A DNA stretch of 64,000 nucleotides from assembly GCF_023502145.1 (NCBI RefSeq), contig NZ_JAMFLI010000001.1, forward strand, positions 682,001-746,000, in the 5' to 3' direction. The DNA is from Craterilacuibacter sp. RT1T (GTDB lineage Bacteria > Pseudomonadota > Gammaproteobacteria > Burkholderiales > Chromobacteriaceae). Shown here one piece after another: positions 43,840 through 53,205 of this stretch. A program made the translations under genes and the position numbers. Numbering within the stretch: position 1 is the first letter of the stretch; each line of letters opens with the position of its first letter. The notes below the pieces were generated by a model. The model was given only the letters and a program-made list of their open reading frames with translations, did not search any database and was not told the DNA's origin.

Positions 43840-44464
43840 GTGGTTCTTGGCACCCGGTGCCTGGCTATGTGCCTGGCTGGCGCTGGTTGTGCTGCTGGCG
43901 GTGATGCCGGCCTTGTGGCTGAGTATTTTGACGGCCGCACTGGCGGCCGCCTTGCTCTGGCTGAACCCTGGCCTGCTGCTATCCGTTTTCAGGCGCATGC
44001 GTTATCTCTTGCTGTCGCTTTTGCTGCTGATGGGCTGGACGCTGCCCGGAGACGCGGTTTTTGACAGTCTGTGGGCGCCGACCTGGCAAGGCTTGCAGGC
44101 CGGCGCCGTACAGGTGATGCGTCTGCTGCTTGCCGTATGGCTGGTACGTGCCTTGTGGCTGTCTGCCGGGCGTGAGGCCATGCTTGCTGCGCTTTACCAG
44201 CTCTGTGCGCCGCTGACGCGTCTGGGTTTGCCGGCCAAAACCCTGGCTTTGCGTCTCTGGCTGACGCTTTACCACGCCGATCGCCTGATCAGTCTGCCAT
44301 TTCGCACTTTATTGCAGGAAATGCGCTGCTTGTTGCAGCAGGGCGTAGCAGCAGTTGGCCCCGATCAGGTAGAGTTAAGACTTTGCCGCTGGCGTAAGCG
44401 CGAATATGTTTTTGTGCTGGCTGCATGGCTGATAACAGGATTTTTGATGAAAGTTTGGGCATGA
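43826..44464 (+). CDS. CbiQ/EcfT-like integral membrane protein
   Basis: A 212-residue protein with about five hydrophobic segments (WLCAWLALVVLLAVMPALWL first). It contains RMRYLLLSLLLLMGWTLPGD and an LRLWLTLYHADRLIS stretch, resembling the T component of ECF/CbiQ transporters. No ECF ATPase or S component is in the neighbourhood, so the transporter role is uncertain. The GTG at 43826 overlaps the end of the FimV-like gene by 14 bases; its stop overlaps the truA start (ATGA). The position between fimV and truA suggests an envelope-linked role. Confidence 0.65.
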   Translation: MQRTEWFLAPGAWLCAWLALVVLLAVMPALWLSILTAALAAALLWLNPGLLLSVFRRMRYLLLSLLLLMGWTLPGDAVFDSLWAPTWQGLQAGAVQVMRLLLAVWLVRALWLSAGREAMLAALYQLCAPLTRLGLPAKTLALRLWLTLYHADRLISLPFRTLLQEMRCLLQQGVAAVGPDQVELRLCRWRKREYVFVLAAWLITGFLMKVWA

Positions 44465-45249
44465 GAGTGGCGCTAGGCCTCGAATACGATGGCCGTGCCT
44501 TTGCCGGCTGGCAGACCCAGCCGCATGGCAATACCGTACAGGACAAATTAAACGCCGCGCTCAGCATGATCGCCGGCGAGCCGATTACGACCATTGCCGC
44601 AGGTCGGACCGATGCCGGTGTGCATGCGGCGATGCAGGTGGTGCATTTTGAGACCCGGGCGCAGCGCCCCTTGAATGCCTGGGTGCGCGGGGTGAATGCC
44701 CATTTGCCGCCCGAGGTGGCGGTGGTGTGGTCACGCGAGGTGGACGAGGTGTTTCACGCGCGTTTTTCCGCTTTTTCGCGCGCCTACAGCTATTTCTTGC
44801 TGTCGCATCCGGTGCGCCCCAGCCTGACGGCCGGCAAGGTGGGCTGGTACTACGGCGCGCTGGATGTAGAGGCGATGCAGCAAGCGGCGCTGCGCTTGCT
44901 GGGGCGGCATGATTTTTCCAGCTTTCGTGCTGCCGAGTGCCAGGCCAAGACGCCGGTCAAGGATTTGCAAGTGCTGGATATTACGGCCAGCGCCGGCCTG
45001 ATTCGTTTCGACTTCAAGGCGGATGCCTTTTTGCACCATATGGTGCGCAATATCGTCGGCGCCCTGGTGTATGTCGGCAAGGGCAGTCTGGACGCCGAGG
45101 GTATGAGCCGTTTGCTGAATGCCGGCGATCGCACCCAGGCGCCCCCGACTTTTATGCCGGACGGACTCTATCTGACCGGGGTCGGCTATCCCGAACATTT
45201 TTGTCTGCCCAGCGTGCCCGATCCGGCGCGTCTGGCTTTGTGGCGCTAA
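44461..45249 (+). CDS. truA: tRNA pseudouridine(38-40) synthase TruA
   Basis: A 262-residue pseudouridine synthase acting on U38-U40 of the tRNA anticodon arm. Evidence: LGLEYDGRAFAGWQTQPHGN at the start, the catalytic Asp in AAGRTDAGVHAAMQVVHF, and FKADAFLHHMVRNIVGALVY. The ATG at 44461 overlaps the preceding stop (ATGA). It leads directly into trpF. Confidence 0.97.
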   Translation: MRVALGLEYDGRAFAGWQTQPHGNTVQDKLNAALSMIAGEPITTIAAGRTDAGVHAAMQVVHFETRAQRPLNAWVRGVNAHLPPEVAVVWSREVDEVFHARFSAFSRAYSYFLLSHPVRPSLTAGKVGWYYGALDVEAMQQAALRLLGRHDFSSFRAAECQAKTPVKDLQVLDITASAGLIRFDFKADAFLHHMVRNIVGALVYVGKGSLDAEGMSRLLNAGDRTQAPPTFMPDGLYLTGVGYPEHFCLPSVPDPARLALWR

Positions 45250-45261
45250 GGGGATGTAGCT

Positions 45262-45885
45262 ATGGCGGTACGCGTGAAAATTTGCGGCATGACCCGCGTG
45301 GAGGACGCTGTGGAAGCGGCGCGTCTGGGCGTGGATGCGATCGGCTTGGTGTTCTACCCGAAAAGCCCGCGCAATGTGTCGATCGCCCGTGCCGCGGCCA
45401 TTATTGCCGCGCTGCCGCCCTTTGTCAGCGTGGTCGGCCTGTTTGTCGATGCCACGCGCGAATGGGTAGAGACGGTGCTGGCCGAGTGTGCACTGGATGT
45501 GTTGCAGTTTCATGGCGACGAAAGCCCTGAGTTTTGTGCCGGTTTTCATCGCCCCTATCTCAAGGCGGTACGGGTGCAGGCTGGCACCGATCTTGCCGCC
45601 ATCGCCACACGCTATGCCGGCGCGCGTGCACTGTTAACCGATGCCTTTGTCGAGGGCGTGCATGGCGGCACCGGCCAGACCTTTGACTGGGGTTTGCTGG
45701 CCGGGGATTTGCCGCTGCCCTTGATTCTGTCCGGCGGGCTGGATGAACACAATATTGCAGCGGCTCTGCGCCAAGTGCATCCGGCAGCGGTGGATGTCTC
45801 CAGTGGGGTCGAAAGCGCAAAAGGGATCAAGGACGCTGCCCGTATGGCAGCCTTCATTTCAGGAGCAAGACATGGATCACTATGA
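45262..45885 (+). CDS. trpF: phosphoribosylanthranilate isomerase
   Basis: A 207-residue TIM-barrel enzyme of tryptophan synthesis (PRA to CdRP). Blocks: [20 protein letters not shown] with the catalytic Cys, [35 protein letters not shown] and [16 protein letters not shown], ending [15 protein letters not shown]. It overlaps the trpB start by 14 bases. Confidence 0.97.
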   Translation: MAVRVKICGMTRVEDAVEAARLGVDAIGLVFYPKSPRNVSIARAAAIIAALPPFVSVVGLFVDATREWVETVLAECALDVLQFHGDESPEFCAGFHRPYLKAVRVQAGTDLAAIATRYAGARALLTDAFVEGVHGGTGQTFDWGLLAGDLPLPLILSGGLDEHNIAAALRQVHPAAVDVSSGVESAKGIKDAARMAAFISGARHGSL

Positions 45886-47071
45886 TCTGCCCGATGCGGC
45901 AGGCCATTTCGGCCTGCACGGGGGCGTGTATGTGGCAGAAACACTGATGGCTGCGCTGGACGAATTGCAGACCGAGTATGCGCGGGCCAAGGCCGATCCG
46001 GCATTTTGGGCAGAGTACCACTACGAGCTGGCGCACTATGTCGGACGTCCAAGCCCGGTCTACCATGCGCGGCGCTGGTCGGAGGCGCTGGGTGGTGCAC
46101 AGATCTGGCTTAAGCGTGAAGACTTGAATCACACCGGCGCGCACAAGATCAATAACGCCATTGGCCAGGCGCTGCTCGCACGGCGCATGGGCAAGAAGCG
46201 GGTGATCGCAGAAACCGGCGCCGGCCAGCATGGTGTCGCGACGGCGACGGTCGCCGCGCGCTACGGCATGGAGTGTGTGGTGTATATGGGCGCCGAGGAT
46301 ATCAAGCGTCAGGCCTCCAATGTGTTCCGCATGAAGCTCCTGGGCGCAACCGTGGTGCCGGTAGAGTCCGGCTCGAAAACGCTGAAAGATGCGTTGAACG
46401 AGGCGATGCGCGACTGGGTGACCAATGTAGACTCTACTTTCTATATTCTGGGCACGGCAGCCGGCCCGCATCCTTACCCGATGCTGGTGCGCGACTTTGT
46501 CTCGGTCATCGGCAATGAAGCCAAGGTGCAAATGCCCGAGACCATCGGCCGCCAGCCGGATGTGGTGGTCGCCTGTGTCGGGGGCGGCTCCAACGCGATC
46601 GGTATGTTCTACCCGTATATTCCGCTTGAAGGCGTGCGTCTGGTCGGCGTTGAGGCGGGCGGTGACGGGGTTGAAACCGGTCGCCATGCCGCACCCTTGT
46701 CGGCCGGGCGCGTCGGTGTACTGCACGGTTTCAAGAGCTATCTGATGCAGGACGCCAACGGCCAGATCATCGAAACCCATTCGGTGTCGGCCGGTCTGGA
46801 TTACCCGGGGGTGGGCCCCGAACACAGCTACCTGAAAGATATCGGCCGCGCCGAATATACCGCCATCACGGATGACGAGGCGTTGGCGGCTTTTCATGAC
46901 TGCTGCCATCTGGAAGGCATCATTCCGGCGCTTGAATCCAGCCATGCGCTGGCTTGGGCGGCCAAGGCGGCGCCTGGCATGGACAAGGATCAGGTGATCC
47001 TGGTCAATCTGTCCGGTCGTGGCGACAAGGATATCAATACTGTGGCCGGCCTTGTCGGCATGACGCTGTAA
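45872..47071 (+). CDS. trpB: tryptophan synthase beta chain
   Basis: A 399-residue PLP enzyme joining indole and serine. Blocks: [20 protein letters not shown], the PLP lysine in [40 protein letters not shown] and [12 protein letters not shown] (phosphate loop), with [15 protein letters not shown] later. The ATG at 45872 has AGGAG 8 bases upstream and lies inside the end of trpF, so the two are coupled. Confidence 0.98.
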   Translation: MDHYDLPDAAGHFGLHGGVYVAETLMAALDELQTEYARAKADPAFWAEYHYELAHYVGRPSPVYHARRWSEALGGAQIWLKREDLNHTGAHKINNAIGQALLARRMGKKRVIAETGAGQHGVATATVAARYGMECVVYMGAEDIKRQASNVFRMKLLGATVVPVESGSKTLKDALNEAMRDWVTNVDSTFYILGTAAGPHPYPMLVRDFVSVIGNEAKVQMPETIGRQPDVVVACVGGGSNAIGMFYPYIPLEGVRLVGVEAGGDGVETGRHAAPLSAGRVGVLHGFKSYLMQDANGQIIETHSVSAGLDYPGVGPEHSYLKDIGRAEYTAITDDEALAAFHDCCHLEGIIPALESSHALAWAAKAAPGMDKDQVILVNLSGRGDKDINTVAGLVGMTL

Positions 47072-47082
47072 AGGGGAAGTTC

Positions 47083-47871
47083 ATGTCGCGTATTGCTGCA
47101 TGTTTTGCCAGGCTGGATGGCGCCAAGGCGCTGATTCCGTTTATTACCGCAGGCGATCCTACGCCCGGCCTGACCGTCGAGTTGATGCATGGTCTGGTGG
47201 ACGGTGGCGCCGATATCATCGAGCTGGGCGTACCGTTTTCCGACCCGATGGCCGATGGTCCGGTTATTCAGAAAGCCTCCGAGCGCGCACTGGCGCACGG
47301 GGTGGGGTTAAAAGACGTGCTCGCCATGGTGGCCAAGTTCCGCCAGCGTAATGGCGAGACGCCGGTGGTGCTGATGGGCTACCTGAATCCGGTCTTCTCC
47401 ATGGGCTATGCCGAGTTTGCCCGTGCGGCGGCCGAGGCGGGGGTGGATGGCGTATTGACGGTAGACTGCCCGCCGCAAGAAGCGGGGGAGTTGTCGGCGG
47501 CGCTGAAGGCGTCGGCGCTGGACCCGGTGTTCCTGATTGCACCCACGACCACGGATGCGCGCGTGGCGGAAATCGCGGCTCATGCCTCCGGTTATGTCTA
47601 TTATGTGTCGCTGAATGGGGTCACCGGTGCAGGTCATCTGGACATTGACGCTGTAGCAGGTAAAATTGCCGCCCTCAGACACCATATCCGCCTGCCTATC
47701 GGGGTGGGGTTCGGCATCCGTGATGCCGAGACTGCCCGTGCGCTGTCGGCCGCAGCCGATGCCATTATCGTGGGTAGTCGTTTGGTGCAGGAAATCGAGG
47801 CGGCAACAGAACAGACTGCCAAAGAGCAGTTGACCCGTCTGGTGGCCACCCTCAAGGCTGCCATCCGTTAG
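47083..47871 (+). CDS. trpA: tryptophan synthase alpha chain
   Basis: A 262-residue TIM barrel that releases indole from indole-3-glycerol phosphate and channels it to TrpB. Blocks: [40 protein letters not shown] (catalytic Glu and Asp), [27 protein letters not shown] and [13 protein letters not shown]. It starts 11 bases after trpB with AAGGGGA. Confidence 0.98.
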   Translation: MSRIAACFARLDGAKALIPFITAGDPTPGLTVELMHGLVDGGADIIELGVPFSDPMADGPVIQKASERALAHGVGLKDVLAMVAKFRQRNGETPVVLMGYLNPVFSMGYAEFARAAAEAGVDGVLTVDCPPQEAGELSAALKASALDPVFLIAPTTTDARVAEIAAHASGYVYYVSLNGVTGAGHLDIDAVAGKIAALRHHIRLPIGVGFGIRDAETARALSAAADAIIVGSRLVQEIEAATEQTAKEQLTRLVATLKAAIR

Positions 47872-47925
47872 TACACCCGTTCCCGGGGTCCGCAAGGATG
47901 CCTGGCCAGACTGTAAGGAATCTCG

Positions 47926-48795
47926 ATGAGCTGGCTCAATAAGCTCTTGCCACCGAAGATCAAGCGGGAAAGCCGCTCCGACAAGACTTCTTCCGTTCCG
48001 GAAGGCTTGTGGAGCAAATGCCCTGCCTGTGAAGCTGTACTGTATTACACCGATCTGGAGAGCAATCTGCAGGTCTGCCCCAAGTGCAACCATCATAATG
48101 CACTGGATGCGCGTGCGCGCCTGAACATCCTGCTGGATGAAGAGGGACGGCGTGAAATCGGTGCAGAAGTCAAACCGATAGACATCCTCAAGTTCAAGGA
48201 CAGCAAGAAATACCCCGACCGTCTGGCCGCCTCGCGTGCCGCCACGGGCGAGGATGATGCCCTCGTGGTGATGCAGGGCAGTATGCTGACCGTACCGGTT
48301 GTCGTGGCTGCTTTCGAGTTCCGCTTTATCGGTGGCTCGATGGGTTCGGTGGTTGGCGAACGCTTCGTGCGCGGCGTACAAGCGGCGGTCGAGGCGCGGG
48401 CGCCTTTTGTCTGTGTGGCCGCCTCGGGTGGTGCACGCATGCAGGAGGGGCTGAATTCGCTGATGCAGATGGCCAAGACCAGTGCCGCACTGGACTTGCT
48501 GACGCAGGCGAAACTGCCGTTTATTTCCATCCTGACCGACCCGACCATGGGCGGGGTATCGGCTTCGTTTGCCTTTTTGGGTGATGTGGTGATTGCTGAA
48601 CCCAATGCCTTGATCGGCTTCGCCGGCCCGCGTGTCATCGAGCAGACTGTGCGTGAAACTCTGCCTGAAGGCTTTCAGCGCGCCGAGTTCCTGTTGGAAA
48701 AAGGCGCGGTCGATATGATTGTCGACCGGCGTGAACTCAAGCAGCGCGTGGCAGATCTGGCTACCTTGCTGATGCGTGAGCCTGCGCTGGCCTGA
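47926..48795 (+). CDS. accD: acetyl-CoA carboxylase carboxyltransferase beta subunit
   Basis: A 289-residue subunit that, with AccA, carboxylates acetyl-CoA to malonyl-CoA. The N-terminal zinc ribbon is CPACEAVLY with CPKCNHHN; further blocks are [56 protein letters not shown] and [18 protein letters not shown]. It follows trpA by 54 bases and ends at a strong terminator. Confidence 0.97.
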   Translation: MSWLNKLLPPKIKRESRSDKTSSVPEGLWSKCPACEAVLYYTDLESNLQVCPKCNHHNALDARARLNILLDEEGRREIGAEVKPIDILKFKDSKKYPDRLAASRAATGEDDALVVMQGSMLTVPVVVAAFEFRFIGGSMGSVVGERFVRGVQAAVEARAPFVCVAASGGARMQEGLNSLMQMAKTSAALDLLTQAKLPFISILTDPTMGGVSASFAFLGDVVIAEPNALIGFAGPRVIEQTVRETLPEGFQRAEFLLEKGAVDMIVDRRELKQRVADLATLLMREPALA

Positions 48796-48819
48796 GTTTT
48801 TATGGATGGGTGTTTTCCG

Positions 48820-48853
48820 CCGCCAGACTGAAAAGTCTGGCGGTTTTGCTTTT
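48820..48853 (+). terminator. Rho-independent terminator of the trpFBA-accD region
   Basis: CCGCCAGACT (48820-48829), loop GAAA, AGTCTGGCGG (48834-48843), then TTTTGCTTTT. It is 25 bases after accD and ends the long plus-strand biosynthetic run. Confidence 0.88.
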
Positions 48854-48868
48854 ATGCGGATGTAAATT

Positions 48869-49531
48869 TTGTCTTTGTCATTTTTCCTTCGTGTGTGTGC
48901 TTTGACGGCGGCGCTATTTCTGAGCGCCTTTGTGCTGACAAGGCTGGATGCGGGTCTGGCTGGCTGGATCTTGCAAGAGGACGGCCCGGTGGAGGCGCTG
49001 TCGTCTTTGCTGTATCTGCTGGCAGGCGGCTATCTGCTATGGGCGCGCCCCCTCTCGTGGCACGCCCTCTGGCCTGCCGCTTTTGCCTTGCTGCATCTGG
49101 CCGTACGCGAAGCGGGTTTGCGTAGTGCTTTGTTGGGTGGCAAGGGCACGGAGCTTGCCTATTATCTGGACCCAGCCGTTGCCTGGTCGCTGAAAGTTGT
49201 CGCCTTGCTGGTGCTGGGGACGACGCTGTGTGCTGTTTTGCTCTTACTGCGCGCGGTGCCAGCCTTGCTGCGGGCTTTTTTCCATGGCAATGCCGCCGCG
49301 TGGTGGCTGGCGCTGGCGTTTGCCTATGGCGCATTGGCCCAAGTATTTGATAACTGGAGCAAGCTGTTTGAATCCGGCTGTTTTGCCTGGCAGTCGTGGT
49401 TTTTACCGCTGGAAGAGCTGGGCGAGCTGGGGATGGCGCTTGCGCTGTGCTTTGCCGTTGTCAGCTGGACTTCTGCCCGGTATACGGCTAGCGGCGAGCT
49501 GATGGCGATGCATGCAGGCCAGCGGATATGA
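48869..49531 (+). CDS. hypothetical membrane protein with acidic EDGxxE motif
   Basis: A 220-residue protein with about six hydrophobic segments. After the first segment comes LQEDGPVEALSSLLYLLAGG, and near the end SWFLPLEELGELGMALALCF; acidic residues at membrane borders are paired at both ends. I do not know the family. The start appears to be TTG (48869 or 48875) with only a weak ribosome site, so it is uncertain. Its stop overlaps the ATG of the glucosaminidase gene (ATGA), suggesting an envelope role. Confidence 0.7.
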   Translation: MSLSFFLRVCALTAALFLSAFVLTRLDAGLAGWILQEDGPVEALSSLLYLLAGGYLLWARPLSWHALWPAAFALLHLAVREAGLRSALLGGKGTELAYYLDPAVAWSLKVVALLVLGTTLCAVLLLLRAVPALLRAFFHGNAAAWWLALAFAYGALAQVFDNWSKLFESGCFAWQSWFLPLEELGELGMALALCFAVVSWTSARYTASGELMAMHAGQRI

Positions 49532-50097
49532 GCAAGCATTACCTGTTTGTTGCCGCAGCGGCTTTTTTGTCGGCTTGCAGCAGTCATACTCCGCCTGCCT
49601 TGCCGGGCAGGCTTGTGCCCGTGCAGCTGTTTGCCCAGACCATGCTGCCCCATGCGGCACCCGCTGCCCGCCAGTTGGGTGTGGCGCCGGAGGTGATTGT
49701 GGCGCATGCGGCACTGGAAAGTGGCTGGGGGATGCGGCCTATCCGTCACCCTGATGGCAGTGACAGCCATAATCTTTTTAGCCTGAAAGCGACACCCTCA
49801 TGGCAGGGTGAGACAGTGTCCATTTTAACGACCGAATTTATACGGGGGCGCAAGCTTAAGCGTGTCGAACGCTTCCGTGCCTATCCTTCGTTTGGCGCGG
49901 CATTTTCCGACTATGCGTCTTTGCTGGGTGGCTTGTCGCGTTATGAGGCGGTGCGGGGAGTGGGGCCGGATGCGCGGGCTTTTGCTTGTGGCTTGAAGCA
50001 AGGCGGCTATGCCACCGACCCGGCTTATGTGGGCAAACTGATCAGGGTGACTGACTCTCTGCGCCAAGTGTTGCCGGAGGCTGAATCGGGCGTCTGA
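49528..50097 (+). CDS. glucosaminidase-domain lipoprotein 1
   Basis: A 189-residue predicted lipoprotein (MSKHYLFVAAAAFLSAC, lipobox LSAC) with a glucosaminidase (FlgJ/GH73-like) domain. The block GVAPEVIVAHAALESGWG holds the likely catalytic Glu, followed by SHNLFSLKA, FRAYPSFGAAFSDYASLLGG and KQGGYATDPAYVGKLIRVTD. It should cleave N-acetylglucosamine linkages in peptidoglycan or bind there. It is coupled to the membrane protein gene by ATGA and is a paralogue of the next gene. Confidence 0.87.
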   Translation: MSKHYLFVAAAAFLSACSSHTPPALPGRLVPVQLFAQTMLPHAAPAARQLGVAPEVIVAHAALESGWGMRPIRHPDGSDSHNLFSLKATPSWQGETVSILTTEFIRGRKLKRVERFRAYPSFGAAFSDYASLLGGLSRYEAVRGVGPDARAFACGLKQGGYATDPAYVGKLIRVTDSLRQVLPEAESGV

Positions 50098-50254
50098 TGG
50101 GCTTTCAGCTGGGTGCTTGCCAAAGCTTGTAAATTGAATAGTTATTTGAATCAATGCTTTGCGGTGTTTTTGAGGTGTTGCACTAAGTAGTGCTTGTGAG
50201 GTAGTATGCGCTCCCTTTAGTTCACCCGGCTGTTTGGGTTTGACAGGAGTCAGT

Positions 50255-50911
50255 TTGCGCAAGCACATTCTTCTTTTCCCGTTCGTCGTCTTATTTCTCG
50301 CTGCCTGTGGCGGTACAGTCAGTCAGCCTCAGGCTGAAAAGTCTGCCACTGGCCAGTTGCAGCCACGTTTTACCGCCAGTGCACCAACGGCCAGTGTTGC
50401 CGTAGCACAAGCCAAGCCCGCTGCCGTACCTTCCGATCCTATCGGTGCTTTTACCTATACCATGCTGCCGCACGCTGAAGATGCGGCACAAACGCTGGGC
50501 GTGGATCCGGCGATTATCATTGCACATGCCGGTCTGGAAAGCGGCTGGGGCAAAAAGCCTATCCGTTTTGCCGATGGCCGCGACAGCTACAATCTGTTCA
50601 GTCTGAAAGCGTATGATTCGTGGACGGGCGACACGGTTAAGATTCGCACCACCGAGTATCTGGGCGGACGCAAAGTCAAGAAAACCGAAACCTTCCGCGC
50701 TTACCCGTCATTTCAGGCGGCCTTCGAGGACTACGCGTCCTTGCTTGCCAATAACCAGCGCTACGCCAAGGCCTTGGGGCAGGGCGACAATGCCAAGGGT
50801 TTTGCCCAAGCCTTACATAAAGGCGGCTATGCCACCGATCCGCGCTATGTCAGCAAGTTTGCCAATGTGACCAAAAAAGTGCGCCGGATCAGTGACCGCA
50901 TGAGTGCATAA
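50255..50911 (+). CDS. glucosaminidase-domain lipoprotein 2
   Basis: A 218-residue paralogue of the preceding gene. The lipoprotein signal is MRKHILLFPFVVLFLAAC, followed by a low-complexity linker and a FlgJ-like glucosaminidase domain: LGVDPAIIIAHAGLESGWGK (catalytic Glu), DSYNLFSLKAYDSW, FRAYPSFQAAFEDYASLL and HKGGYATDPRYVSKFANVTK. The start is TTG at 50255, chosen because AGGAG lies 6 bases upstream; earlier TTG codons lack a site. A 157-base gap separates it from copy 1, so it may have its own promoter. Confidence 0.87.
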   Translation: MRKHILLFPFVVLFLAACGGTVSQPQAEKSATGQLQPRFTASAPTASVAVAQAKPAAVPSDPIGAFTYTMLPHAEDAAQTLGVDPAIIIAHAGLESGWGKKPIRFADGRDSYNLFSLKAYDSWTGDTVKIRTTEYLGGRKVKKTETFRAYPSFQAAFEDYASLLANNQRYAKALGQGDNAKGFAQALHKGGYATDPRYVSKFANVTKKVRRISDRMSA

Positions 50912-50939
50912 ACCAGAACATATTGTCTGCATAATGCAA

Positions 50940-50962
50940 AACGCCAGCCTCAGGCTGGCGTT
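50940..50962. terminator. bidirectional terminator between glucosaminidase 2 and cstA
   Basis: AACGCCAGCC (50940-50949), loop TCA, and its perfect complement GGCTGGCGTT (50953-50962). On the minus strand it is followed by TTGCATT, so it can end both the plus-strand lipoprotein gene and the minus-strand cstA. Confidence 0.8.
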
Positions 50963-50980
50963 GCTGCGTGTAGCTTCGGA

Positions 50981-52411
50981 TCAGGCGAGTTGTTCAGCCG
51001 TGATGGCGTGTTCGCAACGGCGTATCTTGATAAAGAACAGCACGGTCAGGGCGATGGTGGTCGCGATGCCGATGAGTGTTGCCATCGGCAGTGCCAGGCC
51101 GAAGCCTATCGGTGCGTTCGCCAGGTAGGTCACGCATACGCAGGTCATGAAGATGGCCGGCACGGTGGCAATCCAGTGGAACTTGCCGTGGCGCAGCAGA
51201 TAAGCCGCCGCCGTCCACAGCATAATGCTGGCCGTGGTCTGGTTGGCCCAGCCGAAGTAGCGCCAGATTACATTGAAATCGACCTTGGTCAGCGCATAGC
51301 CGATGACAAACATGGGGATGGCAATCAGCAAGCGCTTGGCGATGGCTTTTTGCGGCATATTGAAAAAGTCGGCAATGATCAGGCGCGCCGAACGAAATGC
51401 CGTGTCGCCCGAGGTGATGGGCAGCACGATGACCCCCAGTACCGCCAGTACGCCACCGGTCATGCCCAGCAGCGAAGTGGATACCTCATGTACCACCTTG
51501 GCCGGGCCGCCGGCTGCCATGGTGGCGTTCAGTGCTTCAGGAGTGTCGTAGAAGGACAGGCCCAGCGTACACCAGATCAGCGCGATAATGCCTTCGCCTA
51601 TCATGGCACCGTAGAATACGAAGCGGCCGTTTTTTTCGTTTTGCATGCAGCGCGCCATCAGCGGGGACTGGGTGGCGTGAAAGCCCGACAGGGCACCGCA
51701 GGCGATGGTGATGAACAGCAGAGGCCACAAAGGCAGTTCGCCCGGATGCATATTGGCCGTAAGATCCAGCCCAGCCGAGTAGAAGGTCTTGTTGCTGAAT
51801 CCCAGACCGATAATCAGGCTGGCCGACATAAACAGCAGCAGCGCGCCAAACAGCGGGTAAACGCGGCCGATGATCTTGTCTACCGGCACAATGGTGGCGA
51901 GGATGTAATAGGCAAAAATAATGCCGGTCCAGATGACGATATTGCTGCCGGTCAGGTTGGATAGCAGCCCGGCCGGGCTGAGTACAAACACGACACCGAC
52001 CAGCAAGAGCAGGATGATGGCAAAGACGTTCATGAAATGCTTCATAAACGTACCCAAATGGGTGCCGACTACGCTGGGCACCGAGGCGCCATTGGCGCGC
52101 ACGCTGAGCATGCCGGAAAAGTAGTCATGCACCGCACCGGCGAAAATGCAGCCGAAGACAATCCACAACATGGCGACCGGCCCATACAGTGCGCCCAGAA
52201 TGGGACCGAAGATGGGGCCGATGCCGGCGATGTTCAGCAACTGGATCAGCCAGACCTTGGCGGTAGACATTTCGACATAGTCGACGCCGTCGGCCAGGCT
52301 GGCGGCCGGGGTCGGCCGCTCGGGCTTGATGGCGAATATTTTTTCAACAAGGGTGCCATAGGCAAAATAACCTGCCAGCAGCAGGGCGCAGCACAGGGCA
52401 AACCAGACCAT
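50981..52411 (-). CDS. cstA: carbon starvation protein CstA family transporter
   Basis: A 476-residue membrane protein with many hydrophobic segments. It carries the CstA blocks GPIFGPILGALYGPVAMLWI, AGAVHDYFSGMLSVRANGAS, FHATQSPLMARCMQNEKNGR and LPITSGDTAFRSARLIIADF. It is the short CstA type (E. coli CstA has about 700 residues). CstA proteins import peptides or pyruvate, often induced by starvation or by a two-component system; neither regulator is here. Upstream, 52412-52665 contains a GTCTGTCC/GGACAGC hairpin but no obvious CRP site. Confidence 0.9.
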   Translation of the reverse strand: MVWFALCCALLLAGYFAYGTLVEKIFAIKPERPTPAASLADGVDYVEMSTAKVWLIQLLNIAGIGPIFGPILGALYGPVAMLWIVFGCIFAGAVHDYFSGMLSVRANGASVPSVVGTHLGTFMKHFMNVFAIILLLLVGVVFVLSPAGLLSNLTGSNIVIWTGIIFAYYILATIVPVDKIIGRVYPLFGALLLFMSASLIIGLGFSNKTFYSAGLDLTANMHPGELPLWPLLFITIACGALSGFHATQSPLMARCMQNEKNGRFVFYGAMIGEGIIALIWCTLGLSFYDTPEALNATMAAGGPAKVVHEVSTSLLGMTGGVLAVLGVIVLPITSGDTAFRSARLIIADFFNMPQKAIAKRLLIAIPMFVIGYALTKVDFNVIWRYFGWANQTTASIMLWTAAAYLLRHGKFHWIATVPAIFMTCVCVTYLANAPIGFGLALPMATLIGIATTIALTVLFFIKIRRCEHAITAEQLA

Positions 52412-52665
52412 GGAGTAAGTCCTCTATTTCTCTTGAGCAGATATGGTCTTGCCGTTTTTGGTTCTGTCGAACTCTTATGTCTGTCCTTGCGGACAGCAAA
52501 GGCAAGACCGCGATGCAGAACGGCTTGTCTGGCATCCGCCAGTGCCGCTTGCTCAGGTCAAAATAATGGCTGCTTGTGCTGCTTGCTATGACATAACTCA
52601 AGAAAGATGCTGCTCGCTTACTTGTTTGGCAGAAAAATCCTGTTTTGCTGTCTATTCCGGCGCGC

Positions 52666-53205
52666 TTAAGACAATAGCCTGATCTGCTGGGCGATTTCAC
52701 TAGCCAACTGCGTCGTGCCGCGACTTAAAGCCTCAACCAATGCCGGATAACCATCACCACGTTGCGGGCTCTGGATATCAAATGGCCGGCTTAAGCGCAC
52801 TTTGCCTTTCTCATCCAGATAGCTGTAACGCCCGGCCAGTTGGGCGTAACCCTGATAGCTGCCATTGAACTGATCGAATACGATCTCAACTTTACCGGCT
52901 GGCGAGCCCGCAGCAGGTGGCAGCAAGGCCGCCAATTGGCTGCCTAACTGGCGGGCCAGTATTTTGTCCGGGGCTTCAGCCCACTGGTGATATTGCGCCA
53001 GATTGACCTGTACCGGGCTTTCGCGATAGACGATGCTGGGGCCGGACAGGTAGTCGGGCAGTTTGACTTCGAGCGCCAGCGGCGCGTGCAGCGCCGTTGT
53101 GGCCTCTGTCGCCGGGTTTTGCAACAGGTAATAGCTGACCTTGGGGGCACTGGCGCAGGCGCCAAGCATCAGTAGCAAGGAGAGCAGGAGGGCGCGTTGC
53201 TTCAT
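52666..53205 (-). CDS. pqiC: PqiC family lipoprotein
   Basis: A 179-residue lipoprotein (MKQRALLLSLLLMLGAC, lipobox LGAC) of the PqiC/YmbA (DUF330) family, the outer-membrane partner of the PqiAB lipid-transport system. Blocks: KVSYYLLQNPA, LALEVKLPDYLSGPSIVYRE and the DKILARQLGSQLAALLPP helix. Its ATG overlaps the pqiB stop by four bases. Confidence 0.9.
   Translation of the reverse strand: MKQRALLLSLLLMLGACASAPKVSYYLLQNPATEATTALHAPLALEVKLPDYLSGPSIVYRESPVQVNLAQYHQWAEAPDKILARQLGSQLAALLPPAAGSPAGKVEIVFDQFNGSYQGYAQLAGRYSYLDEKGKVRLSRPFDIQSPQRGDGYPALVEALSRGTTQLASEIAQQIRLLS

Noticed and set aside
49528-50911. Flagellar FlgJ identity for the glucosaminidase genes
   Set aside because: Both are lipoproteins lacking the N-terminal rod-scaffold domain of FlgJ, and no flagellar genes are near.
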